Source: Sporosarcina sp. BP05
Lineage (GTDB): Bacteria; Bacillota; Bacilli; Bacillales_A; Planococcaceae
Assembly (NCBI RefSeq): GCF_014282005.1
Contig: NZ_JACFTD010000012.1
Coordinates: 1 to 64,000 of the forward strand
Length of the DNA stretch: 64,000 nt
Direction of reading: 5' to 3'
The translations under genes were made by a program, and so were the position numbers. Below the pieces are notes generated by a model. The model saw only the letters and a program-made list of their open reading frames with translations, was not told the origin of the DNA and searched no databases. This document shows positions 1-8,517 of this stretch, piece after piece (the first letter of the stretch is position 1; each line of letters opens with the position of its first letter).

Positions 1-76
1 GTCATTCCGCTCGACTTGCATGTATTAGGCATGCCGCCAGCGTTCGTCCTGAGCCAGGATCAAACTCTCCATAATA
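1..76 (-). rRNA. rrs: 16S ribosomal RNA, 5' end (partial)
   Basis: The reverse complement reads the near-universal start of bacterial 16S rRNA (AGAGTTTGATCCTGGCTCAG) and continues to the window edge, so only about the first 75 nucleotides of the gene are present. It lies just downstream of five tRNA genes on the same strand with no intervening terminator. The exact mature 5' end is estimated. Confidence 0.97.
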
Positions 77-310
77 GAAGAAAATGAATAGCTCATTTCT
101 TGCTGACTCGAATCCGAAGATTCTTGTATGTGTTTCTTTTCAACCAACCGAAGCTGGCTTAGTTAGAAACGTTTTGCTCAAGTGCGTTAGCACTCTTGCT
201 GTATTTCATTGATGTTTTGCTGTTCAGTTTTCAAGGTTCATTCGCATCGGATTAAAATTGAAGTCCAACACCTTTTTTAAATTAGTTGCCATCCAAACGA
301 CAACTTCTTA

Positions 311-339
311 AGTTTAGCATACCCTTTTCGTGAAGTCAA
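311..339 (-). promoter_or_regulatory. Probable SigA promoter of the rRNA operon
   Basis: On the minus strand a -35 TTGACT (334-339) and a -10 TAAACT (311-316) are separated by 17 bp. They lie about 235 bp before the 16S 5' end, in the gap of about 320 bp between tRNA-Gly and 16S. The rest of the gap is the rRNA leader. Together with the upstream tRNA promoter this would give the rRNA operon two inputs. Confidence 0.6.
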
Positions 340-397
340 CAGTTATTTCTAATTAACTTTCGAAGTAATAATTGCTTATGTGTTTCATAAAATAGTA

Positions 398-471
398 TGG
401 AGCGGGTGAAGAGAATCGAACTCTCATCATCAGCTTGGAAGGCTGAGGTTTTACCACTAAACTACACCCGC
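398..471 (-). tRNA. tRNA-Gly(TCC)
   Basis: A 74-nt cloverleaf on the minus strand. The acceptor arm starts GCGGGTG and ends CACCCGC-T-CCA, the anticodon loop carries TCC, and the T-arm reads GTTCGATTC. The CCA is encoded. It is the last tRNA before the 16S gene. Confidence 0.95.
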
Positions 472-575
472 ATAATATTGGTACATCCGACGTTAGTTGA
501 ATGTTAACCAGTTATTCTTATTGTATCACTCTGTCCACCGAGGTAAAAGGACCTTTTAATTAAAACAAGTTTTTT

Positions 576-662
<87 letters not shown>

Positions 663-732
663 ATTGCTTTAGCGACAAACTTTATTATACACCATACAAT
701 TCCTTTGTCAATACTTTATTTAAAGTAAATGA

Positions 733-805
733 TGAGCCATGCAGGATTCGAACCTGCGACCCTCTGATTAAAAGTCAGATGCTCTACCAACTGAGCTAAT
801 GGCTC
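733..805 (-). tRNA. tRNA-Lys(TTT)
   Basis: A 73-nt cloverleaf with acceptor GAGCCAT/ATGGCTC, anticodon loop CTTTTAA (TTT) and T-arm GGTTCGAATCC. After discriminator A the sequence continues TCA, so, unlike its four neighbours, this tRNA does not encode CCA and would need CCA addition by nucleotidyltransferase. Confidence 0.95.
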
Positions 806-953
806 TCTATTATATAGAAGAAGTACTTCGTTTGTTCTTAGAACTGGAATACTCACTTCAAGATCCAAGTACTTCGTGCAGTTAAAACAATTGCTCCAAT
901 CACCTTCGGTGTTTGTCGCAAAACTTTTCAAATGCTTTAGCATTCTAAAAGTT

Positions 954-1028
954 TGGCTGGGGTAGCTGGATTCGAACCAACGAGTGACGGAGTCAAAGTC
1001 CGTTGCCTTACCGCTTGGCTATACCCCA
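954..1028 (-). tRNA. tRNA-Gln(TTG)
   Basis: A 75-nt cloverleaf with acceptor TGGGGTA/TACCCCA, anticodon loop CTTTGAC (TTG), T-arm GGTTCGAATCC and encoded CCA. Confidence 0.95.
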
Positions 1029-1112
1029 ACGATACCATATTCAGCCAATTGAAGATGCTGTATAAAGTTCTATACGGAATACTCTTTCCAAAACTTCGTT
1101 TTGAAAAAGTAA

Positions 1113-1187
1113 TGGTGACCCCTACGGGATTCGAACCCGTGATACCGCCGTGAAAGGGCGGTGTCTTAACCGCTTGACCAAGGGGCC
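1113..1187 (-). tRNA. tRNA-Glu(TTC)
   Basis: A 75-nt cloverleaf with acceptor GGCCCCT/AGGGGTC, anticodon loop CTTTCAC (TTC), T-arm GGTTCGAATCC and encoded CCA. It is the first tRNA of the leftward cluster Glu-Gln-Lys-Leu-Gly. Confidence 0.95.
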
Positions 1188-1262
1188 ATATATAATGGTT
1201 GTCTTCTGTTCGGGAAACGCTTATGTTAATGTCGTGCGCGCCGTTCCCAACCGACTTTTCTT

Positions 1263-1291
1263 ATTATAGACAGTGTTTCTCATTTCGTCAA
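1263..1291 (-). promoter_or_regulatory. SigA promoter of the tRNA-rRNA cluster
   Basis: On the minus strand TTGACG (1286-1291), 17 bp and a perfect TATAAT (1263-1268) lie about 75 bp before tRNA-Glu. This is the strongest consensus promoter in the area. No terminator is visible between it and the 16S gene, so it probably drives tRNAs and rRNA together. Confidence 0.75.
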
Positions 1292-1373
1292 CACTTTTTC
1301 ACCAATTAGTTTTAAGTATTATTGAGAACACGATTGGTATGCGGTTTTCGCGCCCTTATCGCATCCTCAAGAA

Positions 1374-1835
1374 TCACTTTCCAGCTTGTATTGCCACAAT
1401 TTGCCCAGCGCACTTCCCACATCTATATTTCCTAACGTCCATTCTTCTTCGCCGGTTATAAAGCAGCTTACATGATAGACACTCATATACATACATTGAA
1501 TGCAGCTTCTTGTTTCCTTTTGAAAGGGGCCGGCAAAACCTTGGGGAAGATGTGTGCTTTAGCAAACTTTTAAAATCTGCATCGCGATGACGATAACCTC
1601 TTCCTTCTATATGAAGATGGTAATGACAGAGTTCATGTTTGATTACACCAACCAACTCTTCAGTCCCATGCACTTCCAAAACCAACGGATTAATTTCGAT
1701 GGAATGATTTGTGAGCATATAGCGCCCACCCGTTGTCCTTAACCTTTTATTAAACCTGGCCATATGGATGAATGGCTTTCCGAATGCATTTAAGGAAACA
1801 CTTTCAATAAGCTCCTTCAATTCTTCATCCGTCAT
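1374..1835 (-). CDS. ydcK: SprT-like zinc metalloprotease-fold protein (YdcK)
   Basis: A 153-aa protein of the bacterial SprT-like family (B. subtilis YdcK). What is seen: a zincin signature HELCH near residues 67-71, an adjacent His-rich stretch, and a C-terminal zinc ribbon made of CLSC and CGKC pairs about 20 residues apart. SprT-fold proteins are related to the DNA-protein crosslink protease Spartan, but the substrate of the bacterial short form is not established. I chose the second ATG because AAGGAGG then sits 8 nt upstream; the first ATG, six bases earlier, is too close. It follows tex by 23 bp on the same strand, as in B. subtilis. Confidence 0.88.
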   Translation of the reverse strand: MTDEELKELIESVSLNAFGKPFIHMARFNKRLRTTGGRYMLTNHSIEINPLVLEVHGTEELVGVIKHELCHYHLHIEGRGYRHRDADFKSLLKHTSSPRFCRPLSKGNKKLHSMYVYECLSCKLLYNRRRRMDVRKYRCGKCAGQIVAIQAGK

Positions 1836-1858
1836 AGCCATCCCCTCCTTTTTAGTCG

Positions 1859-4015
1859 TTATTTTGCTGACGGCGGTAACATCGTCAAAGAAATACGTCC
1901 TTTTCCTTTATCTACACCTTCCACCCACACAGTAACGATATCACCTGAAGCGACAACATCAAGAGGGTGTTTTACAAAACCTTTTTTCAATTTCGAGATA
2001 TGAACAAGACCATCTTCCGTTACGCCGATATCAACAAAGGCACCGAAGTCCACAACATTCCGAACAGTTCCTTGCATTTCAAGGCCTTCGTATAGATCCT
2101 TCATATCGAGTACGTCTGCTTTTAAAAGTGGTTGCGGATAATCATCACGCGGGTCCCGATTTGGTCTTTGTAGCGTTTCAATAATATCTTTCAATGTCAC
2201 TTCCCCAACATCTAACTTAATCGCTAAAGCTTTGATATCGAGAGCAGACAATGCATCTGCAGTTTCTTTCTTACCGAGCGATTTCTTGCTTGCATCCGCT
2301 TCTTCTAATACTCGCTCCGCCAATTGATAACTTTCGGGATGAATCCCTGTCGAATCAAACGGATCCTTTGCATCAGGCACCCGCAAGAAACCTATCGCTT
2401 GTTCATAAGTCTTCGCTCCGAGGCGAGGTACTTTCTTCAATTGATTACGCTTTGTAAACAATCCATTCTCTTCACGCGATTTCACAATGTTTTCCGCGAC
2501 GGTCTTGGACAGACCTGCCACATATTGAAGTAGCGATGAGGATGCAGTGTTAACATCTACCCCTACCCGGTTAACAGCTGTTTCAACTACGAAAGACAAT
2601 GATTCGGAAAGACGTTTTTTTGCTACGTCATGCTGGTATTGCCCAACACCTACCGAGCCCGGATCAATTTTCACAAGTTCAGATAACGGATCTTGTAAAC
2701 GCCTTGCTATTGAAACTGCACTCCGCTGCTCAACTTGAAGATCAGGGAACTCATCCCGAGCTTGAGCCGACGCTGAATAAACACTAGCCCCCGCTTCATT
2801 AACAATCACATACGAAACACCTGCTTGTGCCTCTTTAATACATTCGACTATGAACAACTCTGATTCACGCGAAGCTGTTCCGTTACCAATTGCAATAATT
2901 GTGATCGGATACTTTTTCAGTAACTCCAAAATAGCATGTTTCGATTTTTCCTTTTCCATTTTGGGTTGATGCGGATAAATCACGGATATCTCAAGCAATT
3001 TCCCTGTTTCATCCACTATGGCAAGTTTACACCCTGTCCGGAATGCCGGATCAAGACCTAATACTACTTTCCCTTTCAATGGTGGTTGTAGGAGTAGACT
3101 CTTCAAGTTTTCCGAAAACACGTGGATTGCTTGCTCTTCGGCCTTTTCAGTAAGCGCCGCCCTAATTTCCCGCTCAATCGAAGGGGCAATCAAGCGTTTA
3201 AATGCATCTTCAATCGCTTCTTTTACATGCGGCGCAGAGGGCGAATGTGATTTACGGATCAACTCACGCTCAAGTCCTCCGATAATTCGTTCACTTGGAA
3301 AAGAAATACCCACACGTAAAACATCTTCTTTTTCACCACGATTTAACGCAAGAACACGGTGTGGTACGATTTTTTTCAAAGGCTCTTCATATTCATAGTA
3401 GTTTTCGAAAACGTTACGCTTATCCTCTGCCCCCTTGCGGACCGCAGATACAATCATCCCATCTGACCATGCTAACTTTCGTATGTTTTCCCGTATCGCG
3501 GCATCATCCGCAAATTGTTCGGCTACAATATCTCGAGCTCCGGCCAGTGCATCTTCAGCCGTATTTACTCCAATTTCTTCATTCAGGAAAGGCGTGGCAA
3601 GATCTTCAGGCGAACTCCCAGAAAACTCCATCAGTTTTTTCGCAAGTGCCTCAAGACCACTTTCAATCGCAATCATGGCACGTGTCCGTCTTTTTTGTTT
3701 GAAAGGCCTGTACAAGTCCTCAATTCTTTGCAACACTGTAGCGCTTTCAATCGATTTCCTCAAATCGTCATCCAGTTTACCTTGTTCGTCGATAAGACGG
3801 ATTACCTCTTCTTTACGCTGTTCAAGACCTTTAACATAACTATAGGCATCTTCAACCGCTTTAATTTGCACTTCGTCCAACGAACCAGTTTCTTCTTTTC
3901 GGTACCGCGCGATGAATGGGACTGTGTTTCCTTGGTCAAGTAATGCGATTACCTTTTCAGCTTGATGTATACTGACGGCCGCTTTCCCAGCTGTAGCCTC
4001 AACAATATGCTTCAT
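1859..4015 (-). CDS. tex: Tex family RNA-binding transcription accessory protein
   Basis: About 718 aa, the usual Tex length. Domain order: N-terminal Tex_N helices, a YqgF/RNase H-like fold in the middle (VLGLDPAFRTGCKLAIVDE near residue 320), helix-hairpin-helix repeats around 490-560, and a C-terminal S1 domain (GTVRNVVDFGAFVDIGV) near 640-705. Tex is a cytoplasmic nucleic-acid-binding protein affecting transcription and its RNA products in many bacteria; its exact job in Firmicutes is unclear. The ATG at 4015 is preferred over an in-frame GTG at 4027, because the GGAAGGGTGG ribosome site overlaps the GTG and is well spaced from the ATG. The homologue in B. subtilis is ydcI. Confidence 0.95.
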   Translation of the reverse strand: MKHIVEATAGKAAVSIHQAEKVIALLDQGNTVPFIARYRKEETGSLDEVQIKAVEDAYSYVKGLEQRKEEVIRLIDEQGKLDDDLRKSIESATVLQRIEDLYRPFKQKRRTRAMIAIESGLEALAKKLMEFSGSSPEDLATPFLNEEIGVNTAEDALAGARDIVAEQFADDAAIRENIRKLAWSDGMIVSAVRKGAEDKRNVFENYYEYEEPLKKIVPHRVLALNRGEKEDVLRVGISFPSERIIGGLERELIRKSHSPSAPHVKEAIEDAFKRLIAPSIEREIRAALTEKAEEQAIHVFSENLKSLLLQPPLKGKVVLGLDPAFRTGCKLAIVDETGKLLEISVIYPHQPKMEKEKSKHAILELLKKYPITIIAIGNGTASRESELFIVECIKEAQAGVSYVIVNEAGASVYSASAQARDEFPDLQVEQRSAVSIARRLQDPLSELVKIDPGSVGVGQYQHDVAKKRLSESLSFVVETAVNRVGVDVNTASSSLLQYVAGLSKTVAENIVKSREENGLFTKRNQLKKVPRLGAKTYEQAIGFLRVPDAKDPFDSTGIHPESYQLAERVLEEADASKKSLGKKETADALSALDIKALAIKLDVGEVTLKDIIETLQRPNRDPRDDYPQPLLKADVLDMKDLYEGLEMQGTVRNVVDFGAFVDIGVTEDGLVHISKLKKGFVKHPLDVVASGDIVTVWVEGVDKGKGRISLTMLPPSAK

Positions 4016-4055
4016 CAATAAAACCACCCTTCCTTCTATATATTCATTTTAACAT

Positions 4056-4360
4056 AAGAAAAGCGCAAGGCGCCTTCTAGGCGCGACAGGCATAAGTCGA
4101 TCCAGCGACGTGGCGCTCTTTGCCACATAGCTGGATTGCTTATGACCAAGCGGCTGGCGCCTGGAGCTAGACAATAAGAAAAGCGCAAGGCGCCTTAAAA
4201 GGAACGCAGCTTAAGTGCGCCACTTCCTGTGGCAACAGCTCCATGACCTACATCCTGTAGGCCCGCGACAGGCATAAGACGGGCTGGCGAAGCGGCGTAC
4301 TTTTCCGCACAGCAGGACCGACTTATAACCCGAGCTCATAGGCGCTGGAGACTGGACGCG
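4056..4360 (+). repeat. Dispersed modular repeat family A, two tandem copies
   Basis: Two head-to-tail copies fill the gap between rsbX and the tex promoter. Each begins AAGAAAAGCGCAAGGCGCC; the first ends GGCGCCTGGAGCTAGAC. The first has only the CATAAG...CTTATG hairpin module; the second also has a 'GGAACGCAGCTTAAGTGCGCC' type module with a CCTACATCCTGTAGG hairpin. Related copies lie at 13.7, 18.1-18.4, 31.7, 37.2, 41.6-41.9 (inverted), 53.3 and 55.4 kb. No ORF with codon structure is present. Confidence 0.8.
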
Positions 4361-4417
4361 GAATAGCCCCTTTCGCAGGTTTTCCACGGCAGAGGTTTTT
4401 ATTATTTCTTACCCGAG

Positions 4418-4452
4418 AAAAAAGCCCACCTCCAACTTACAGAAGTAGGCTT
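4418..4452 (-). terminator. Rho-independent terminator of the sigB operon
   Basis: On the minus strand AAGCCTACTTC and GAGGTGGGCTT form a stem followed by T6. The stem begins upstream of and spans the rsbX stop codon. Confidence 0.75.
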
Positions 4453-5033
4453 CCAGTTATAAATGTTGCATCGTCGCCGTGTTCAATTGAATCCAGCACT
4501 TTTCGATATAACTCATAAGGCCCTGAACTTTCCTTCATTGAAGCTTTTGGGCTTCTAAGTGTGACGCCGTCTGAATGGAGGAAGAATAGGTCACCCTTTT
4601 CATAGTTGTATTGCTGCGTCTTTAATTTTTGGGGTCTCCCTGAAAGATAGCCCATTACCGGCAAGGGATAGATCATCTTACCGCAATCATTAAGCATATA
4701 AAAACGGACATTACCAACACAACTATACTGTATTGTTTTTTTCTTGTAATCTGCTTTGACAATAGCTACTGCCGCTCCGCGTTTTTGCACCATATGTTCA
4801 TTACAACGGCTAAGTAATTCGTCTATTGTTTCATGATGATATTCTTTCAACACTTTAGGAAGTATCTGAGAAGATTGGCGTGCAATCGGTCCACTACCTA
4901 AACCATCCGCAATTGCGAAGACGAAATAGTCTTCCCCTGTATGGATAAAGTAGGTATCTCCACATTCTCGATTTCCAAACTTCGCTTCCTGATAAACGTA
5001 CGCTTCAACGTGCTCTGTTATTATCGAGTCCAC
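4437..5033 (-). CDS. rsbX: RsbX, phosphoserine phosphatase of the stressosome
   Basis: A 198-aa PP2C-type (SpoIIE-like) phosphatase, the usual RsbX size. The metal-binding PP2C motif ADGLGSG is visible near residue 40, and HSDGV near 153. In B. subtilis RsbX dephosphorylates RsbS-P (and RsbR-P) and resets the stressosome after stress. It starts with GTG that shares a base with the sigB TAG stop (TAGTG), so it is translationally coupled. Last gene of the SigB operon; a terminator covers its stop. Confidence 0.93.
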   Translation of the reverse strand: MDSIITEHVEAYVYQEAKFGNRECGDTYFIHTGEDYFVFAIADGLGSGPIARQSSQILPKVLKEYHHETIDELLSRCNEHMVQKRGAAVAIVKADYKKKTIQYSCVGNVRFYMLNDCGKMIYPLPVMGYLSGRPQKLKTQQYNYEKGDLFFLHSDGVTLRSPKASMKESSGPYELYRKVLDSIEHGDDATFITGSLLL

Positions 5034-5878
5034 TATAACACACCACCAGCCGACAATATCGCTTCCTGTAACTTCTTAATCGCTTTGCGCTGCAGTCTTG
5101 AAACATGCATTTGAGAGATACCAAGTCGTTCTCCCGCTTCTTTTTGGCTCAGCTGCTCAATATATGTATACTGGATGATTTGTTTTTCACGTTCCGATAA
5201 AACATCTAGAGCATTCGCAACAACCATACGCTGATCTGTTTTCTCAAAGCCACCGTCAGTTTCACCTATAATGTCGAAAAGCGTTATCGTACCTCCCTCA
5301 GAATCAGCCTCAAGGGTGTGATCCATTGAAAGTGCTTGATAACTTCTCCCCATCTCCATCGCTTCGAGGACCAATTCTTCTTCAACATCAAGGTACTCTG
5401 CAATTTCACTAACAAGTGGGGAACGTTGCATCTCTATCGTTAACGTTTCAACAGCTGCCTTTATTTTGGGCCCTAGTTCTTTTATGCGACGCGGAACATG
5501 TATGGCCCATGTCTTATCACGGAGAAAACGTTTAATTTCACCGATTACTGTTGGCACCGCGAATGCTTCAAAGCTTCTTCCGAATTCTGGATTATACCTA
5601 CGTATCGCTCCGAGAAGTCCTAGCATGCCTACTTGGACAATATCTTCATGAAAGGACTTTCCATTGGAATATTTCCGGGCGATTGATTGAATAAGGCGTT
5701 CATAGTGAAGAACCAGGTTTGTCTGTGCCTCATCGTCATTGGTCTCCTGGTAGCGTTTAATCCATTCAAGGACTTCTATCTTCGTTCCGTTTTCGCGGGG
5801 AGACAGTTCGCTTTTTTCTACTTCAGGAGGAGATGGTTCTTCTGTTTTAGATTCACGAGGTGATGGTTCTTTCGACAT
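5033..5878 (-). CDS. sigB: RNA polymerase sigma factor SigB (general stress)
   Basis: A SigB/SigF/SigG family sigma factor of about 281 aa. Region 2 is clear (GKSFHEDIVQVGMLGLLGAI, then EAFAVPTVIGEIKRFLRDKTW); region 3 follows (VPRRIKELGPKIK); region 4 holds the helix-turn-helix SQKEAGERLGISQMHVSRLQ. It directs RNA polymerase to GTTT-N13/14-GGGTAT promoters, four of which occur in this window. The start at 5878 follows a G6 ribosome site by 6 nt and lies inside the 3' end of rsbW, giving overlap coupling as in B. subtilis. The first 30 residues are an unusual Ser/Pro/Glu-rich tail with SPRE repeats. Confidence 0.95.
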   Translation of the reverse strand: MSKEPSPRESKTEEPSPPEVEKSELSPRENGTKIEVLEWIKRYQETNDDEAQTNLVLHYERLIQSIARKYSNGKSFHEDIVQVGMLGLLGAIRRYNPEFGRSFEAFAVPTVIGEIKRFLRDKTWAIHVPRRIKELGPKIKAAVETLTIEMQRSPLVSEIAEYLDVEEELVLEAMEMGRSYQALSMDHTLEADSEGGTITLFDIIGETDGGFEKTDQRMVVANALDVLSEREKQIIQYTYIEQLSQKEAGERLGISQMHVSRLQRKAIKKLQEAILSAGGVL

Positions 5879-6326
5879 CCTCATCCCCCCGCTCTCCACC
5901 GAGATATTTAGTCATAAATACAGTCACACCCTCCTCATGAAGAACTTTTACATCATCCATAAGTGTTTCCATTAAATAAAGACCTAGTCCGCCTTCGCGA
6001 AGAAATTGAACTTCCTCCTGTTCGTTGTATGGTCCTACGCGTTTCTTCGTTTCTTCAAAATCAAAACTTTTCCCGTGATCCGCGACCATTATTTCTAATT
6101 TATCCACAAACAAAGCACAACCAACTACAACTTCTCCATCATAATCTTCCTTATATGCGTGCTGGACTGCATTTGTAATCGCTTCACTTGAGGCAATCTT
6201 TAAGTCTTCGATTTCATCGTAAGTAAAACCAAGCCGACTTGCCAATCCTGAAATCGCGAGCCGGGCAACTCCAACATATTGTGCTTTCGCGGGAACCTTG
6301 ATTTCAATGTAATCATACGGTTGCAT
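5853..6326 (-). CDS. rsbW: RsbW, anti-sigma B factor and serine kinase
   Basis: A 157-aa GHKL-fold kinase. N-box EAITNAVQHAY is near residue 50, a G1-like DHGKSFD near 88 and the G2 loop REGGLGLYLMETL near 115. In the family RsbW holds SigB inactive and phosphorylates RsbV; unphosphorylated RsbV releases SigB. Its ATG overlaps the end of rsbV by 14 bp and its 3' end overlaps sigB, so the three proteins are made in a coupled way. Confidence 0.95.
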   Translation of the reverse strand: MQPYDYIEIKVPAKAQYVGVARLAISGLASRLGFTYDEIEDLKIASSEAITNAVQHAYKEDYDGEVVVGCALFVDKLEIMVADHGKSFDFEETKKRVGPYNEQEEVQFLREGGLGLYLMETLMDDVKVLHEEGVTVFMTKYLGGERGDEDVERTITS

Positions 6327-6654
6327 CTTCGTCCCTACTTTCTTCCATTACGATATCCATAATTTCAGCTAAACCAGTTATTTCAAATAATCTTTTTAGG
6401 CGGGTGTTTACGCCAACAATCTTCACATGCCCACCATTAGCTTTAACAACTTTATAAAAACCGACGAAAACGCCAAGCCCAGTGCTATCCATGTATCCAA
6501 CTTCAGATAAGTCTAACTCCGCTTGCATGTTTTCCACGTTTTCTGCCGATGCAAGACATTCTTTTAGTTTCGGCGCTGTAAATGCATCAATTTCGCCAAC
6601 AATTTTAAATCGTTGAACACTGTCCTCTTCCACTAAGTCGACTTGCAAGTTCAT
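6313..6654 (-). CDS. rsbV: RsbV, anti-anti-sigma factor
   Basis: A 113-aa STAS-domain protein. The phospho-acceptor serine is visible in MDSTGLG at Ser57 (Ser56 in B. subtilis). Dephosphorylated by RsbU under stress, it binds RsbW and frees SigB. I used the ATG at 6654, preceded by GGGGTG at 5 nt, rather than an upstream in-frame start lacking a ribosome site. A SigB promoter lies immediately upstream, so rsbV-rsbW-sigB-rsbX are positively autoregulated. Confidence 0.94.
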   Translation of the reverse strand: MNLQVDLVEEDSVQRFKIVGEIDAFTAPKLKECLASAENVENMQAELDLSEVGYMDSTGLGVFVGFYKVVKANGGHVKIVGVNTRLKRLFEITGLAEIMDIVMEESRDEDATV

Positions 6655-6703
6655 AATTACACCCCGAATTTCCATTTTTTTAAAAAGCATATTATAGATA
6701 CAT

Positions 6704-6728
6704 ATACCCTTCGCTTAAAGTCTTAAAC
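6704..6728 (-). promoter_or_regulatory. SigB-dependent promoter of rsbVW-sigB-rsbX
   Basis: On the minus strand GTTTAA (6723-6728), 13 bp and GGGTAT (6704-6709) match the SigB consensus perfectly. The -35 element overlaps the rsbU TAA stop codon. The position equals the internal autoregulatory promoter of the B. subtilis operon. Confidence 0.88.
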
Positions 6729-7736
6729 CTTACCGTTCTCTTTTTTAAAGATAACAATCGTGAAATCATCACGTAAATGAAAGTTTTGGAGGTATGCAAG
6801 TCTTTGATATACTGTGTCAGCAATTACTTGGGCAGATTCGTCTTTCACTTCCACCAAAATCGACCTAATCACTTGATCATCTATGAAACCAGTATCCGTT
6901 CGCACCTCAGTAACTCCGTCCGTCATCATCGCAATAAAGTCGCCTTCTTCCAGAAGGACTGATTTCTCTTCATATACGACATTCGGATGAACACCGAGGA
7001 GAAGTCCTTTTGCATGAAGCTCTGTAAATTTCCCCGTCGACGCCTTATACAAGAGGGCAGGTTCATGTCCCGCAGTAGCATATGAAAAACTGGAGTCTCT
7101 TGCATCATACTTTCCATAAAACATCGAAATGAACATCGAATCATCCACACTTTTTTCTACAATCCTGTTAACAATATCAAGGACATTACTCGGGCTTGTA
7201 TTTTCATCCTGCAAACCATCCATTCCAAACTTGATCATTGACATGCATAGTGCCGCCGGAATCCCTTTTCCTATAACATCAGCTACTGCCACACCCGCTT
7301 CGTAACTATTATCATTCAGAAAATAAATATAGTCCCCGCTCATTTGCTTAGCTGGCTCCGTTACAAATCCAATATCAAGCTCTTTGAAATCCGGCTTCCT
7401 CGTTTTCAGAAGCGTATCTTGTACTTTTGCCGCTACATTCATTTCGATTTGAATTTCTTCCTGTTTTCGAATGAGACTCTGATGTTCTCTAAGCGCAAGC
7501 CCATAATGAATCATCATTTCAATCAAAAAATCAAACGAGTGCCATAGCTTTTCCGGCATTTCAGGTAAGACCTCTGCAAGCGCCGTTTTATGAATACTGA
7601 TAACTTCTTCAGGAGAAATTTCATTTTCAATGAATCGCCTGCTAAACTGTTGTCCTAAATAAAGATCTTCTTCATGTTGTCCATCAACATATTGCTGCAG
7701 TATTTCTTTATACTGCTCTACAACTTCGTCGGGCAT
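6723..7736 (-). CDS. rsbU: RsbU, PP2C phosphatase acting on RsbV-P
   Basis: A 337-aa protein: an N-terminal helical domain of about 110 residues (the RsbT-binding region in the family), then a SpoIIE-type PP2C domain with AKQMSGDYIYFL, GVAVADVIGKGIPAALCMS and MMTDGVTEVR metal-site motifs. It is activated by RsbT and dephosphorylates RsbV-P, turning on SigB after environmental stress. GGAGGTG lies 7 nt before the ATG. It follows rsbT by 14 bp. Confidence 0.95.
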   Translation of the reverse strand: MPDEVVEQYKEILQQYVDGQHEEDLYLGQQFSRRFIENEISPEEVISIHKTALAEVLPEMPEKLWHSFDFLIEMMIHYGLALREHQSLIRKQEEIQIEMNVAAKVQDTLLKTRKPDFKELDIGFVTEPAKQMSGDYIYFLNDNSYEAGVAVADVIGKGIPAALCMSMIKFGMDGLQDENTSPSNVLDIVNRIVEKSVDDSMFISMFYGKYDARDSSFSYATAGHEPALLYKASTGKFTELHAKGLLLGVHPNVVYEEKSVLLEEGDFIAMMTDGVTEVRTDTGFIDDQVIRSILVEVKDESAQVIADTVYQRLAYLQNFHLRDDFTIVIFKKENGKV

Positions 7737-7750
7737 CCATCGTCACCTCC

Positions 7751-8152
7751 TCACCGTAGCCATTTTGTGGTGGTAATCGTTGTACCCTTCCCTGGTTCAG
7801 TGTCCACTTTGAATTCATCCATAAGTCTCTTTACTCCCGGCATTCCTGCACCAAGTCCTCCCGATGTTGAAAAGCCGTCTTCCATTACCTTACGCATATC
7901 CGGAATCCCCGGGCCATCATCAGAAGCTATAATTGTAATCCCGTATAAATCATTTTCAGAAAGCCGCATGATTTCGATTTTCCCTTTTCCAGCGTATAAG
8001 TATATATTGCGGGCTAACTCACTAATAGCCGTCGTAATACGCGCCTGATCGACCGTTCCGAAGCCTGACTTTTTTGCTTCATTCCGGCCAAGCTGTCGAG
8101 CGGCAACAATGTCCCATTCCGTGTATATATCTACAGAAGACCGGTACTCCAT
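7751..8152 (-). CDS. rsbT: RsbT, stressosome serine/threonine kinase
   Basis: A 133-aa GHKL-type kinase. Motifs: N-box-like ELARNIYLYA, G1 DDGPGIPD and G2 STSGGLGAGMPGVKRL. In the family it phosphorylates RsbS and RsbR, leaves the stressosome and activates RsbU. GGAGGTCTAACC precedes the ATG; it starts 2 bp after the rsbS stop. Confidence 0.95.
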   Translation of the reverse strand: MEYRSSVDIYTEWDIVAARQLGRNEAKKSGFGTVDQARITTAISELARNIYLYAGKGKIEIMRLSENDLYGITIIASDDGPGIPDMRKVMEDGFSTSGGLGAGMPGVKRLMDEFKVDTEPGKGTTITTTKWLR

Positions 8153-8154
8153 GG

Positions 8155-8517
8155 TTAGACCTCCAATTCTTTACGAAGTTTATCCAACCCATTTTCGAGA
8201 TCTAACGCTGTCAAAACATACTCCAAACGGATCCCGAGTTCAATAAGTGTAATCGCAACGGCTGGTTGGATTCCTGTAATGACGACTTTCGCTCCCATCA
8301 AACCCGACATGCTTATAACGTCCCCAAGCACTTTTGCAATAAAAGAATCGATGAAATCTATCGGTGTCAAATCGATAACGACACCTCTCGCAGACGTTTT
8401 ATGCATTTTTTTCAATAAATCCTCCTGGAACTGAATTGCCGTCTGATCGTCGAGCTCCCACTGTACAGAGACGATTAACGTATCATTTAGTTTCAAAATT
8501 GGAATCCGCATATTCAT
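8155..8517 (-). CDS. rsbS: RsbS, stressosome scaffold STAS protein
   Basis: A 120-aa single STAS domain. The phospho-acceptor serine is in FIDSFIA (Ser58 from this start, matching Ser59 of B. subtilis). With RsbR it forms the cytoplasmic stressosome that traps RsbT. Its ATGA start overlaps the rsbR stop by 4 bp. An ATG two codons later is an alternative start. Confidence 0.94.
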   Translation of the reverse strand: MNMRIPILKLNDTLIVSVQWELDDQTAIQFQEDLLKKMHKTSARGVVIDLTPIDFIDSFIAKVLGDVISMSGLMGAKVVITGIQPAVAITLIELGIRLEYVLTALDLENGLDKLRKELEV

